A DNA stretch of 64,000 bases, taken from assembly GCF_014203715.1 (NCBI RefSeq), contig NZ_JACHJP010000005.1:310001-374000 (forward strand). Reading direction: 5' to 3'. A model generated the notes under the pieces. That model was not told the DNA's origin, made no database searches, and saw only the letters and a program-made list of their open reading frames with translations. Of the stretch, positions 1-8,169 are shown piece by piece; position 1 is the first letter of the stretch, and every line of letters starts with the position of its first letter. Both the position numbers and the translations under genes were made by a program. The DNA comes from Streptosporangium saharense. Lineage in GTDB: Bacteria > Actinomycetota > Actinomycetes > Streptosporangiales > Streptosporangiaceae.

Positions 1-1299
1 GCGGAGGCAGCCGGTACGGCGTTGCTCGCCGCCGCCCCCGACGTGTCCTGGGGCCAGCTCTACACGCTGATCGACGCCCTGCTCGCGGTGGTCGCCCCCG
101 TCGAGTCGCTGGGTGACATCAGGGCCGCCGACCTGTTCGCGCTGGCCAACCAGGTGGCGGTACGGGTCGGCGGGGCCGTGGCGATCGAGGACCTGGCCAT
201 GCGGGTGCTCGCCTACTCGACGGTCGAGGGGCAGCAGATCGACGACCTGCGCAGGGAGGGCATCCTGGGCCGCAGGGTGCCCGAGCACCCGACCAACGCC
301 GAGGAGTACGCCGCGGTGCTGCGCGCCGAGGACGCGGTGTGGAGCTACCAGCCGCGCGAGTACTACCCCCGCCTGGCCATCGCGATCCGCGCCCACGGCG
401 AGGCGCTCGGCACGATCTGGGCGCTCAGGGCCGAGGAGCCGCTGGCCACGGACGCCGCGCAGGTGCTCGCCGAGGCGGCCCGGGTCGCCGCGCCCCACCT
501 GGCGAGGATCACCCTGGCCGCGGACGAGGCACGCCGCCGTCGCGACGAGTGCCTGTGCGACCTGCTGCGCGGCCTCGGGCCGGTCAGGGAGCTGGCGACC
601 TCCTTCGGTCTGCTGCCCGACGAGCCCGTCGTCGTGGTCACCGTCGGTCCGCACGGCCGTACGGCTGACGCCTTCGCGGCCACCCACACCGGTGACCTGC
701 TGCGCACCGCCTACGCCGCCTACCGGATGCGCGCGGCGGCCGGGGCCGTCGACGGATGCGCCTACGCGATCGTCGCCGCCGACTCGGTGACGCCGCTGCT
801 GCGCAGGATCACCGCCGACGTGCTGGCCAGGATTCCCGACCGGCTCGGCGGGCAGTGGCGCGCGGGAATCGGCAGGGTCGTCTCCTCGGTGGCGCTCGCG
901 CCGACCAGTGCCCGCCAGGCCGAGGAGGCGCTGCGGGCGCTCTGCGGGCCGTACGCCAGGGCCGAGGTCGGGCACCACGAGGAGCTGTCGGCGGCGCTCT
1001 TCCTGATGGACGTGGACGTCTCCGTCCGCGCCAAGCCCTCCCTGTACGGCGAGCCGCTCGGCGTCGTCGCCGCGCACGACGCCAGGCACGGCACCCACTA
1101 CGTGCGCAGCCTGCGGGTGTGGGTGGCGGCGCACTACGACGTGCCGAGGGCGGCCGACACGCTGTCCCTGCACCCCAACACGCTGCGCTACCGGCTGCGC
1201 AGGATCGGCGAACTGATCGACCTGGACGACCCGGACACGCGCCTGGTCCTGGCCCTCCAACTCCGCCTGAACGGCGCCTCGGAACCGGCCGGATCCTGA
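1..1299 (+). CDS. PucR/CdaR-type helix-turn-helix regulator, 5' end outside window
   Basis: The frame is open from base 1, so the true start lies upstream; about 432 residues are visible. The C-terminal 50 residues (AADTLSLHPNTLRYRLRRI) are the HTH_30 DNA-binding domain that ends PucR/CdaR regulators. The middle, around residues 170-300, fits the degenerate GGDEF-like domain that usually precedes it. Family members activate purine, sugar-acid or amino-acid catabolic genes on ligand binding. About 200 bases separate it from a GNAT/racemase pair on the same strand, which it might control. No ligand can be named from the sequence. Confidence 0.85.
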   Translation, partial: AEAAGTALLAAAPDVSWGQLYTLIDALLAVVAPVESLGDIRAADLFALANQVAVRVGGAVAIEDLAMRVLAYSTVEGQQIDDLRREGILGRRVPEHPTNAEEYAAVLRAEDAVWSYQPREYYPRLAIAIRAHGEALGTIWALRAEEPLATDAAQVLAEAARVAAPHLARITLAADEARRRRDECLCDLLRGLGPVRELATSFGLLPDEPVVVVTVGPHGRTADAFAATHTGDLLRTAYAAYRMRAAAGAVDGCAYAIVAADSVTPLLRRITADVLARIPDRLGGQWRAGIGRVVSSVALAPTSARQAEEALRALCGPYARAEVGHHEELSAALFLMDVDVSVRAKPSLYGEPLGVVAAHDARHGTHYVRSLRVWVAAHYDVPRAADTLSLHPNTLRYRLRRIGELIDLDDPDTRLVLALQLRLNGASEPAGS

Positions 1300-1429
1300 G
1301 CGGGGCCGTACAACTGGCTAAGCCCGGCGGTGCCGTACGACCGGATGAGGAAGGCGGCGCTGGGCGAGGCCGTACAGCCAAACAGGTGATAAGGCCGAAC
1401 GGGTGAGGTGGGTGGCGCTGAGCGGGGCC
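1298..1429 (+). repeat. Three degenerate copies of a GC-rich element
   Basis: The short intergenic stretch carries three related segments with the core (GGCGCTG)AGCGGGGCC, near 1298, 1355 and 1413, about 55-65 bases apart. Their 3' flanks share a CGGGTGA-like sequence. No gene is seen here. Function is unknown and the similarity is loose. Confidence 0.25.
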
Positions 1430-1501
1430 ACAAAGCCGGGCGGGTGAAGTTCGGCGTGTGCGCCAACGCCCCGGCGGCCTTCCGGCAGGATGCTGTGTGC
1501 C

Positions 1502-2293
1502 ATGGTCGAACTCCTCGCCTCGGCTCGGGCCGGGGTACGTCTCCTTTCCCTGCACGGCACCGCCGACCTGCGGCGCGCCGACCGGCTGCTCCGCCAGGTC
1601 TGGGGGACCAGGCCGGGTGACGACCCGCCCATCTCCCTGGACGTGATGTGCGCGCTGGCGCACACCGGCGGCTACGTCGGCGGCGCCTTCCTCGACGGGG
1701 AACTGGTCGGGGTCGCCGCGGGGTTCCTCGCCTCAGGCGCGAGTCTGCACTCCCATGTCGCCGGGGTCGCCCCCAGGGCGCGGGGGCTCGGCGTCGGCCT
1801 GGCGCTCAAGGAGCACCAGCGCGCCTGGGCGGCCGAGCGCGGCCTCGGCTCCGTCTCCTGGACCTTCGACCCGCTGGTACGGCGCAACGCCTACTTCAAC
1901 CTGGTCAAACTCGGCGCGAGGGCCGTCGAGTACCTCCCCGACTTCTACGGCCCGATGACCGACGGCATCAACGACGGCGACGTCTCCGACCGGCTGTTCG
2001 TCACCTGGCCCGTCGTCCCCGACCCGGCCTTCACGCCCGTCACGGAGGCGCCGGAGAGCGCCGTGACCGTCCTCGACGAGGCGGGAGCCGTACGGCCAGG
2101 AAACGGGGCGGCGGTGCTGCGCTGCGCGACTCCGCCGGACGTCGAGCGGCTGCGGGAGAATGAGCCCGGCGAGGCCAGGCACTGGCGGGCCGCGCTCGGC
2201 GGGGTGCTCGGTGCCGCGTTCGCCGACGGTTACCGGATCACCGGCTTCACCCGGTCCGGGTGGTATGTGCTGGCCAGAGGAGGCACGGCGTGA
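1502..2293 (+). CDS. GNAT-family acyltransferase (COG3375-like)
   Basis: The 263-residue product has an acetyl-CoA fold signature near residues 82-105 (HVAGVAPRARGLGVGLALKEHQR) and a conserved RRNAYFNLVKLGA block. This is typical of the COG3375 GNAT proteins often found beside MenC-like enolases. The start is taken as ATG 1502 because AGGA lies 11 bases upstream; ATG 1490 would add four residues. The stop overlaps the GTG of the downstream racemase gene, implying translational coupling. In Geobacillus a GNAT of this kind succinylates D-amino acids ahead of N-succinylamino acid racemase. That role here is inference. Confidence 0.8.
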   Translation: MVELLASARAGVRLLSLHGTADLRRADRLLRQVWGTRPGDDPPISLDVMCALAHTGGYVGGAFLDGELVGVAAGFLASGASLHSHVAGVAPRARGLGVGLALKEHQRAWAAERGLGSVSWTFDPLVRRNAYFNLVKLGARAVEYLPDFYGPMTDGINDGDVSDRLFVTWPVVPDPAFTPVTEAPESAVTVLDEAGAVRPGNGAAVLRCATPPDVERLRENEPGEARHWRAALGGVLGAAFADGYRITGFTRSGWYVLARGGTA

Positions 2294-3396
2294 AACTGAC
2301 AGGTGTGGAGCTGCGCAAGGTGGCGCTGCCGCTGGTCACCCCCTTCAGGACGTCCCTGGGCACCCAGACGGTGCGGGACGCCCTGCTCGTGCGGGTGGTG
2401 ACCGACGAGGGCGAGGGCTGGGCGGAGTGTGTGGCCGAGGACGAGCCGACCTACTGCCCCGAATACCTTGAGGGCGCCGCCGACGTGATCCGCCGGTTCC
2501 TGCTGCCCGTGCTCTTCCCGCTCGACCTCGATCCCGCGGCCGTCGCCCCCGCGTTCGAGCACGTGCGCGCCCACCAGATGGCCAAGTCCGCCGTCGAGAC
2601 GGCAGTGCTCGACGCCTGGCTGCGCGCGCGGGGCCTCTCTCTGGCCTCCTACCTCGGTGCGGTACGGCGCAGCCTGCCCGTGGGCGTCTCGGTCGGCATC
2701 GCCGAGACCGTCGACGCGCTGCTCGACACCGTGGACAGGCACCTGGCCGCCGGATACGCCAGGGTGAAGCTGAAGATCGAGCCCGGCTGGGACCTCGAAC
2801 CCGTCAAGCGGGTCAGGGAGACCTTCGGCGCGGGCGTGATGCTGACCGTGGACGCCAACACCGCCTACGAGGCCGCCGACATCCCCCATCTGACGAAGCT
2901 CGACGCCTACGGCCTCGCGATGATCGAGCAGCCCTTCGCCCCCGGTGACCTGCACACCCACGCCCGGTTCGCGGCCAGGTCGAGCACCCCGGTCTGCCTG
3001 GACGAGAGCATCACCTCCGCGCGTGACGCGGCGGCGGCGATCAGGATGGACGCCTGCTCGATCATCAACATCAAGCCGGGCCGGGTCGGCGGCTATCTGG
3101 AGGCGCGGCGCATCCACGACGTGGCCCGCGCCAACGGGCTGCCCGTGTGGTGCGGCGGCATGCTGGAGACGGGCCTCGGCAGGGCCGCGAACCTGGCGCT
3201 GGCCGCGCTGCCCGGCTTCACGCTGCCCGGCGACATCTCGGCGACCGCGCGCTACTACGAGCGTGACGTCACGGCGCCGTTCGTCCTGGCCGGGGGAGAG
3301 ATGGCCGTGCCCTCAGGGCCGGGGATCGGCATCACCCCTGACCCCGAGGACCTGGACGCGCTGACCACCGCCACCGAGTGGATCTCCGCCCCCTGA
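2290..3396 (+). CDS. Enolase-superfamily N-succinylamino acid racemase / o-succinylbenzoate synthase
   Basis: GTG 2290 follows AGAGGAGG by about six bases and overlaps the upstream stop as GTGA. The 368-residue protein has the full MenC/NSAR active-site set: the KxK pair in VKLKIEP, metal ligands in DAN, EQP and DES, and the distal lysine in NIKPGRVGG. Length matches MenC type 2 (about 370). The family either makes o-succinylbenzoate for menaquinone or racemises N-succinyl amino acids, often both. No other men gene is nearby and the coupled partner is a GNAT, so the NSAR role is favoured, by inference. Confidence 0.85.
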   Translation: MKLTGVELRKVALPLVTPFRTSLGTQTVRDALLVRVVTDEGEGWAECVAEDEPTYCPEYLEGAADVIRRFLLPVLFPLDLDPAAVAPAFEHVRAHQMAKSAVETAVLDAWLRARGLSLASYLGAVRRSLPVGVSVGIAETVDALLDTVDRHLAAGYARVKLKIEPGWDLEPVKRVRETFGAGVMLTVDANTAYEAADIPHLTKLDAYGLAMIEQPFAPGDLHTHARFAARSSTPVCLDESITSARDAAAAIRMDACSIINIKPGRVGGYLEARRIHDVARANGLPVWCGGMLETGLGRAANLALAALPGFTLPGDISATARYYERDVTAPFVLAGGEMAVPSGPGIGITPDPEDLDALTTATEWISAP

Positions 3397-3409
3397 GCCT
3401 CGTCGCCGG

Positions 3410-3748
3410 TCAGAGGAACAGCAGGACGGAGATGAGGACGAGGAGGGTGGCCACCGCCACGGTCACGACGGCGCCGAACCTGGCGGGCGCGAAGCTGTCA
3501 CGCAGGAGTTGCCGTCTGACCGTGTTGTAGCGCAGCGTGCCGTACACGATCAGGGTCAGCCCCGCCCCCAGCAGGACGAGACCGGAGAACGCGGCGTGCA
3601 TGCCCCTGCCGGGGGCGAACTTGATGACGGCGACGCCCAGCGCCGCCATGCTGAGCCCGGTCCGCAGCCACGCCAGGTAGGTGCGCTCGTTGGCCAGGTG
3701 ATCCGTGGCACGGTCCCCGGCCTGGGCCTCCGTCTCGTCACCGTCCAT
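3410..3748 (-). CDS. DUF202 family membrane protein
   Basis: This is a 112-residue protein. The N-terminal motif DHLANERTYLAWLRTGLS is the DUF202 (YidH-like) signature, followed by three predicted membrane segments. Family function is not established. It runs convergently with the racemase gene and ends 14 bases from it. It lies 21 bases downstream of the acetyltransferase on the same strand and may be co-transcribed with it. Confidence 0.85.
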   Translation of the reverse strand: MDGDETEAQAGDRATDHLANERTYLAWLRTGLSMAALGVAVIKFAPGRGMHAAFSGLVLLGAGLTLIVYGTLRYNTVRRQLLRDSFAPARFGAVVTVAVATLLVLISVLLFL

Positions 3749-3769
3749 CCACCAACGGTAACCGGGGGC

Positions 3770-4303
3770 CTACCAGACGTCGCCGTCGCGCCAGTCGCAG
3801 GTCAGCGTGCCCGACAGCGTGAGCGGGGCCGTCACGGTGAGGACGTGGACCCCCTCGTCCTCCTCCTCGGTGCGCACGGTGCCGTCCGGGGTGAGCGCGA
3901 ACGTCTCCCCCTGCCACTGCCGCCAGCCGCGCCCCCGGTAGAAGGGCACGGCCTCGTCGGAGGCGCTGAGCGCGCCGAGGTCGTAGGCGCCACGGATGAC
4001 CCGTTCGAGCGCGTCCATCATGGCGGCGGCGTATCCCCTGCGCCGCAGGTCGGCGCGGACCCCGACGGCCTCGACGTAGCCCGCGCGCAGCGCCCTGCCC
4101 CCGTGCAGCATCCGCCGCTGGGTCACCGCGGCGTGCCCGACCAGCTCCGCCCCCCGCCACGCCAGGGCGTGCACCCCGCCCAGGGAGTGCTCCCAGTCGT
4201 CGTCGCTCAGGTCTCCTTCGAAGACCTCGTCGAGCAGCTTTCTCGCGGTGTCGAGGGTGACGGTGTCCAGGTCCGAGGTGTGTGCGGTGCGGATGTCGAT
4301 CAT
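3770..4303 (-). CDS. aac(2'): Aminoglycoside 2'-N-acetyltransferase, AAC(2') family
   Basis: The 177-residue product closely matches the chromosomal AAC(2')-I enzymes of mycobacteria. Shared features are DWEHSLGGVHAL near residue 37, GYVEAVGVRADLRRRG at the acetyl-CoA site, RGAYDLGALSAS, and the terminal CDWRDGDVW. These GNAT enzymes acetylate the 2'-amino group of aminoglycosides; in mycobacteria the gene is intrinsic and may have a cell-envelope role. The only in-frame start, ATG 4303, has GGAAGG directly abutting it, so initiation may be atypical. The gene diverges from an ABC exporter operon across a palindromic operator. Confidence 0.88.
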   Translation of the reverse strand: MIDIRTAHTSDLDTVTLDTARKLLDEVFEGDLSDDDWEHSLGGVHALAWRGAELVGHAAVTQRRMLHGGRALRAGYVEAVGVRADLRRRGYAAAMMDALERVIRGAYDLGALSASDEAVPFYRGRGWRQWQGETFALTPDGTVRTEEEDEGVHVLTVTAPLTLSGTLTCDWRDGDVW

Positions 4304-4325
4304 CCTTCCATAGTAGTGGTTGTTT

Positions 4326-4351
4326 CGAATGTAGTAGATGTACTACATTCG
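4326..4351. promoter_or_regulatory. Perfect 11-4-11 palindrome between aac(2') and ABC operon
   Basis: CGAATGTAGTA, spacer GATG, then TACTACATTCG is a perfect inverted repeat. It ends five bases before the ABC ATPase start codon and lies 23 bases upstream of the divergent aac(2') start. The ABC gene has no ribosome site, so its message may be leaderless with the -10 element inside the palindrome (TTGTTT at 4320 as a possible -35). A dimeric repressor bound here could block both directions. The small XRE protein of the operon is a candidate binder, by inference. Confidence 0.75.
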
Positions 4352-4356
4352 AGAGC

Positions 4357-5181
4357 ATGGATGCTGTGGTCAACGTTCGCGGACTGCGGATGTCGTACGG
4401 CCCGCACGAGGTCCTGCGCGGGATCGACCTTGAGGTGCGGCGCGGCGAGACCGTCGCCCTGCTCGGGCCGAACGGCGCCGGCAAGACAACCACCCTGGAG
4501 GTCCTCGAAGGCTTCCGCCTCCCCTCGGCGGGCGAGGTCGAGGTGCTGGGCGTCGATCCCGCGCGGGGCGACGACGCCTGGCGGGCCAGGATCGGCGTGG
4601 TCCTGCAGAACTGGCGTGACCATCCGCGCTGGCAGGTGGAAAAGCTGCTCGGCCACGTCGCCGCGCACTACCCGAACCCGTGGCGCACCGGGGAGCTGCT
4701 CGACGCCCTCGGCCTGTCGGGGAAGGCCACCGCGAAGGTCGGACAGCTCTCCGGCGGTCAGCGCCGCAGGCTCGACGTGGCACTCGGCGTCGTCGGCAGG
4801 CCCGAGCTGCTCTTCCTCGACGAACCGACGACCGGTTTCGACCCCGAGGCGCGTCGCGAGTTCCACGACCTGGTCCGCGGGCTCGACACGACCATTCTGC
4901 TGACCACCCACGACCTCGCCGAGGCCGAACGGCTCGCGGACCGCATCACCGTGCTCGTCGAGGGCCACGTCGCGGTCTCCGGCACCCCCGCCGAGCTGGC
5001 GGCCGCCGTACGGGCACCGTCTCGGGTGCGCTGGCGGGGCGGGTGCGAGCTGACCGACGACCCGTCGCGGCTCGCCTGGGAGCTCCACCAGAGGTACGGC
5101 GGGCCCGTCCCCGACCTGGAGATCCGGCGCCCGACGCTGGAGGAGAGCTACCTCAGCCTGATCGACAGGAGCGCGGCGTGA
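4357..5181 (+). CDS. ABC transporter ATP-binding protein
   Basis: The 274-residue ATPase has Walker A GPNGAGKT (about residue 42), signature LSGGQRRRLDVA, Walker B LLFLDEPTTGFD and the H-loop TTHD. It belongs to the DrrA/CcmA-like class that powers drug or lipid exporters. ATG 4357 is chosen because the upstream in-frame sequence runs through the palindromic operator and is not protein-like. The stop overlaps the permease GTG (GTGA). The substrate is unknown; the divergent aac(2') gene suggests a link to antibiotic stress. Confidence 0.93.
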   Translation: MDAVVNVRGLRMSYGPHEVLRGIDLEVRRGETVALLGPNGAGKTTTLEVLEGFRLPSAGEVEVLGVDPARGDDAWRARIGVVLQNWRDHPRWQVEKLLGHVAAHYPNPWRTGELLDALGLSGKATAKVGQLSGGQRRRLDVALGVVGRPELLFLDEPTTGFDPEARREFHDLVRGLDTTILLTTHDLAEAERLADRITVLVEGHVAVSGTPAELAAAVRAPSRVRWRGGCELTDDPSRLAWELHQRYGGPVPDLEIRRPTLEESYLSLIDRSAA

Positions 5182-6002
5182 ACGGCACGTTGAGCCTCGG
5201 GGTCCGCAGAGGACTGATCGAGCAGGGCACGCTCCTGCGCGACAGGAAGGAGGCGATCGGCCAGCTCGTCGGCGGGGTCGGCGTCTTCCTGCTGCTCGCG
5301 CTCTGGATGGGCGGCAACCCGGCCGGGGGCGGGGTCAGCATGGCGACGTTCATGGCGGTCGGCTTCACGGCGTTCATCGTGTTCTCGACGGGGGTGAACT
5401 CGCTGCCGCTGCTGATCGCGGCCGACCGGGAGGAGGGCGCGCTGCTCAGGCTGCGGGCGCTGCCGCGCGGCATCCCGGTCTACGTGACGGGCCGGGCGGT
5501 CTCGGTGCTGTGTCAGATCCTGCTGCAGGTGGCGGTGATGCTGCTGGCGGGCGTGCTCGTCGCGGGCGTCAGGCCCCCGGCCTCCCCGCAGGCGTGGCTC
5601 ACCTTCGGCTGGGCCCTCGTGCTCGGGGCGCTGTCCGTGGTGCCCATCGGGGCCGCGCTCGGCGCGATGATGTCGAACCCCAAGAGCGCGGCGCTGGTGC
5701 TCGGGCTGCCGTCCATGGTGCTGATGCTGATCTCCGGGGTGATGATCCCGGTGCGGATGCTGCCCGAGGTGGTCGGCAGGATCGCCCAGGTCTTCCCGCT
5801 CTACTGGGAGGGACACGCCCTGCGGGCCGCGTTCCTGCCGCAGAGCGCGGCGGCGGCCGAGCTGGGCGGAACCTGGCAGCTCGGGACCGCCGCGACGGTG
5901 ATGGGAGTCTGGACGATCGCCGGTATGGTTCTGGCACCCTGGCTGCTGCGCAAGGTCACCCGCGAGGAGTCCGGGACCCGGCAGGCCGAGCGGCGGATAT
6001 GA
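5178..6002 (+). CDS. ABC-2 type permease
   Basis: GTG 5178 overlaps the ATPase stop, giving a 274-residue protein. It has an N-terminal amphipathic stretch and about six membrane segments (for example LVGGVGVFLLLALWMGG and VMLLAGVLVAGV). The late motif PLYWEGHALRAAF fits the ABC2_membrane family. It pairs with the preceding ATPase as a half-size exporter. Ten bases separate it from the XRE gene, so the three genes form one operon. Confidence 0.9.
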   Translation: MNGTLSLGVRRGLIEQGTLLRDRKEAIGQLVGGVGVFLLLALWMGGNPAGGGVSMATFMAVGFTAFIVFSTGVNSLPLLIAADREEGALLRLRALPRGIPVYVTGRAVSVLCQILLQVAVMLLAGVLVAGVRPPASPQAWLTFGWALVLGALSVVPIGAALGAMMSNPKSAALVLGLPSMVLMLISGVMIPVRMLPEVVGRIAQVFPLYWEGHALRAAFLPQSAAAAELGGTWQLGTAATVMGVWTIAGMVLAPWLLRKVTREESGTRQAERRI

Positions 6003-6011
6003 GGCTCCCCA

Positions 6012-6245
6012 ATGTCCAGCGAGATCGTCTACAACCGCATCTCGATGCTGCGTGCCGAACGCGGGATCTCCCGCAAGGACCTGGCGACGGCCCTGGGTGT
6101 GCACTACCAGACGGTCGGCTACCTGGAACGCGGCGAGTACAGCCCCAGCCTGTTCCTCGCGTTGCGGATCGCCGAGTACTTCGAGGTGCCGGTGGAGGTC
6201 GTGTTCTCACTGACCCCCTTCGCCCGGCTGGGCAGCGGGTCATGA
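6012..6245 (+). CDS. Small XRE-family HTH regulator
   Basis: The 77-residue protein is almost entirely an HTH_3 domain: RISMLRAERGISRKDLATAL, then HYQTVGYLERGEYSPSL. It matches the short regulators (YozG/YgzD type) found with membrane proteins. It sits third in the exporter operon, and 15 bases later comes a four-helix membrane protein with a strong AGGAGGTGGAGG site. It is the best candidate to act at the palindrome 4326-4351. Confidence 0.9.
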   Translation: MSSEIVYNRISMLRAERGISRKDLATALGVHYQTVGYLERGEYSPSLFLALRIAEYFEVPVEVVFSLTPFARLGSGS

Positions 6246-6260
6246 GGAGGTGGAGGACCG

Positions 6261-6794
6261 ATGCGTGACTGGATCGACCGTCGTGTCCGCAGGCGTCTGG
6301 ACGTCATCGAGAACAGTCCGGCCTGCCGCGTCTGGACGGGCAGGCGCAACCGCAGACTGCTCGTGCTCGCCGGAGGCGCGGCCCTGCTGATGCTCTGGGC
6401 GGGCCTGGCGGTCATCGTCAGGTTCGCGCCGAGCGACCTGGCCCGCGACGCCTACCTGTCCATGGGCGCGGTCGCCATGACGGTCCTGGTCCTGGTGTAC
6501 GGCTGGCTCACCCTCGCCACCAGGGGCGTCACCGCCGTACCCGCCCAGTATCTCGACGAACGGCAGCGCGGCGAGCAGCACCGGGCCTACGCGGGCGCGC
6601 ACAGCCTCACCACGGTCGTGCTGGTCCTGCTGGCGGTCCTGGCCGCCCTGTGGAGCATGGGAGACCGGCTCACCCTGAACGTGCCGACCGCCCTTCTCCT
6701 TCCCCTGGCCTTCACCCTGCTCGCCACCCACTACACCCTGCCGCTCCTCCTGGAGTCCTGGCGCCTGCCGGACCCGCCTCCGGACGAGGACTGA
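6261..6794 (+). CDS. Four-helix membrane protein linked to the XRE gene
   Basis: The 177-residue protein has four hydrophobic segments (about residues 33-53, 70-90, 115-135, 143-160) and no recognised domain. ATG 6261 has an excellent AGGAGG site. Small XRE regulators are often followed by such DUF2178-like proteins, perhaps as a signalling partner; that is inference. It is the last gene of the exporter operon. Confidence 0.75.
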   Translation: MRDWIDRRVRRRLDVIENSPACRVWTGRRNRRLLVLAGGAALLMLWAGLAVIVRFAPSDLARDAYLSMGAVAMTVLVLVYGWLTLATRGVTAVPAQYLDERQRGEQHRAYAGAHSLTTVVLVLLAVLAALWSMGDRLTLNVPTALLLPLAFTLLATHYTLPLLLESWRLPDPPPDED

Positions 6795-6841
6795 CCTTCG
6801 CTGTGCGCCCTCTCAGGGGGGCTCAGCGTCCTCACAGGGGC

Positions 6842-6860
6842 ATCCGCATACGGTGCGGAT
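6842..6860. promoter_or_regulatory. Inverted repeat abutting a start codon
   Basis: ATCCGCA, five bases, TGCGGAT is a perfect 7-base inverted repeat ending one base before ATG 6862. No ribosome site precedes that ATG. It may be an operator over a leaderless promoter, or a hairpin that hides the start. Confidence 0.4.
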
Positions 6861-6861
6861 C

Positions 6862-7881
6862 ATGACAAATGCGAGTCCCTACGCGGCTTTCGGCTGGGCG
6901 GTGGCCTACGGAGGGTTCGGCCTGGTCACGGCGCTGACCGGGACCGCGATCTTCTACCGGACCGCGCAGCCGTTGCCGGTCGGCCTGAACTGGGCCGCCG
7001 TGGCCGTGGCCGTCCTCGCGGCGATGACGACCCTGGCCGTGGCCCGGGGACCGCGGATTCCCCGATCCGTTGTTCTCGCCACGCTGGTCGGCCTGTGCGC
7101 GCTGAGCGGCGTGGCCGCGTTCGGCCTGCTGATGGACGTGATCACCTTCGTCTTCGGCCAGACCGTCGACAGTTGGATGGGAACCGCGAACCGGGCACTC
7201 GCCGCGATCGGCGTGGTGGCGCTCGCCGCCACGACCCTCTCCTACCGCTCCGCCACGTCCGGCGCCTGTCCGCGGTGCGGTGCCGTACACACCTCCTCGA
7301 CCGTGCGGAGCAGGCCGGAGCCCGCGCCCGCCCCCCGGCGTGTCCGCGCGGTGGCCTACGTGGGCGCCGCGGCCTTCCTGCCGTACGCGGTCATGAAGAC
7401 GATCTGGGTGCTCGGCGGGACCTTCGCGGGGATCACCGGGGAGGACATGGTGGCGATGCACGAACGCAACGGCGCCTCGGAACTGTGGCTCACCCTGGAC
7501 CGCTGGGGCATCGACCCCACGGCGCTGCTGGCGACGCTCGGGGTGTTCCTCATCCTCGGCCTGGTGCGACCCTGGGGCCAGGTCTTCCCCCGCTGGACGC
7601 TCACCCTGAGCGGCAGACGGGTGCCCCGATGGCTACCGCTCACCCCCGCGATGATCGGCGCCGGCACACTCGCCCCCTACGGCGTGGCCGGAGTGGTCTA
7701 CGCCGCCCTCGGCACGGCGGGCGCGATCCCCATCTCCAGGGGAGACTTCCCCACCGTGGGCGACGCCCTCCTGGTCACCTGGTTCGGCCTAGGAGCCTTC
7801 GCCACGTACGGCCTGGCCCTAGCCCTCGCCACCTGGTCCTACTGGCGCCGCACCCAACCCACCTGCACGGTCTCCGGGTGA
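6862..7881 (+). CDS. Polytopic membrane protein with CxxC motif, unknown function
   Basis: The 339-residue protein has about eight membrane segments in two groups of four, divided by a soluble loop carrying CPRCG near residue 137. The repeat of similar halves suggests internal duplication. ATG 6862 is preferred; GTG 6853 would start three codons earlier inside the inverted repeat. No family is recognised. Its last 63 bases overlap a small convergent gene. Confidence 0.7.
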   Translation: MTNASPYAAFGWAVAYGGFGLVTALTGTAIFYRTAQPLPVGLNWAAVAVAVLAAMTTLAVARGPRIPRSVVLATLVGLCALSGVAAFGLLMDVITFVFGQTVDSWMGTANRALAAIGVVALAATTLSYRSATSGACPRCGAVHTSSTVRSRPEPAPAPRRVRAVAYVGAAAFLPYAVMKTIWVLGGTFAGITGEDMVAMHERNGASELWLTLDRWGIDPTALLATLGVFLILGLVRPWGQVFPRWTLTLSGRRVPRWLPLTPAMIGAGTLAPYGVAGVVYAALGTAGAIPISRGDFPTVGDALLVTWFGLGAFATYGLALALATWSYWRRTQPTCTVSG

Positions 7882-8019
7882 AGGATCTCCGCTCGCTTGG
7901 CGGCCTCGGTCTTCGAGATCCATGTCCCGGATGGCTCGTGTGTACTCGGGGTGCTCCTCGATCTCAGCTTCCAGAAGCCGCTTGGTCCTCAGCGCCTTCC
8001 ACATGCTGTGCCCGGCCAT
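7819..8019 (-). CDS. Small hypothetical protein, 66 residues
   Basis: ATG 8019 is preceded by a strong AGGAGGT four bases upstream; ATG 8022 is also possible. The product starts MAGHSMWKALRTKRLL and is charged and helical for 40 residues (EAEIEEHPEYTRAIRDMDLE), with a Gly/Pro-rich end. No family is recognised. The strong ribosome site is the main reason to call it. It overlaps the 3' end of the upstream membrane gene by 63 bases on the other strand. Confidence 0.5.
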   Translation of the reverse strand: MAGHSMWKALRTKRLLEAEIEEHPEYTRAIRDMDLEDRGRQASGDPSPGDRAGGLGAAPVGPGGEG

Positions 8020-8169
8020 CATGACCTCCTGTCGAATCTGCCGTTTCCGTTGCTCATGGTGACGGGGTTGGAGCGGGTTCCGCGGGGGTTCTGCGGACCT
8101 GGCGGTGTGAGTCGTGGGCCGGTCGGTGGAGAGCGGTGATTGCCCTGTTTTCTCCGTATCATCGGCTGT

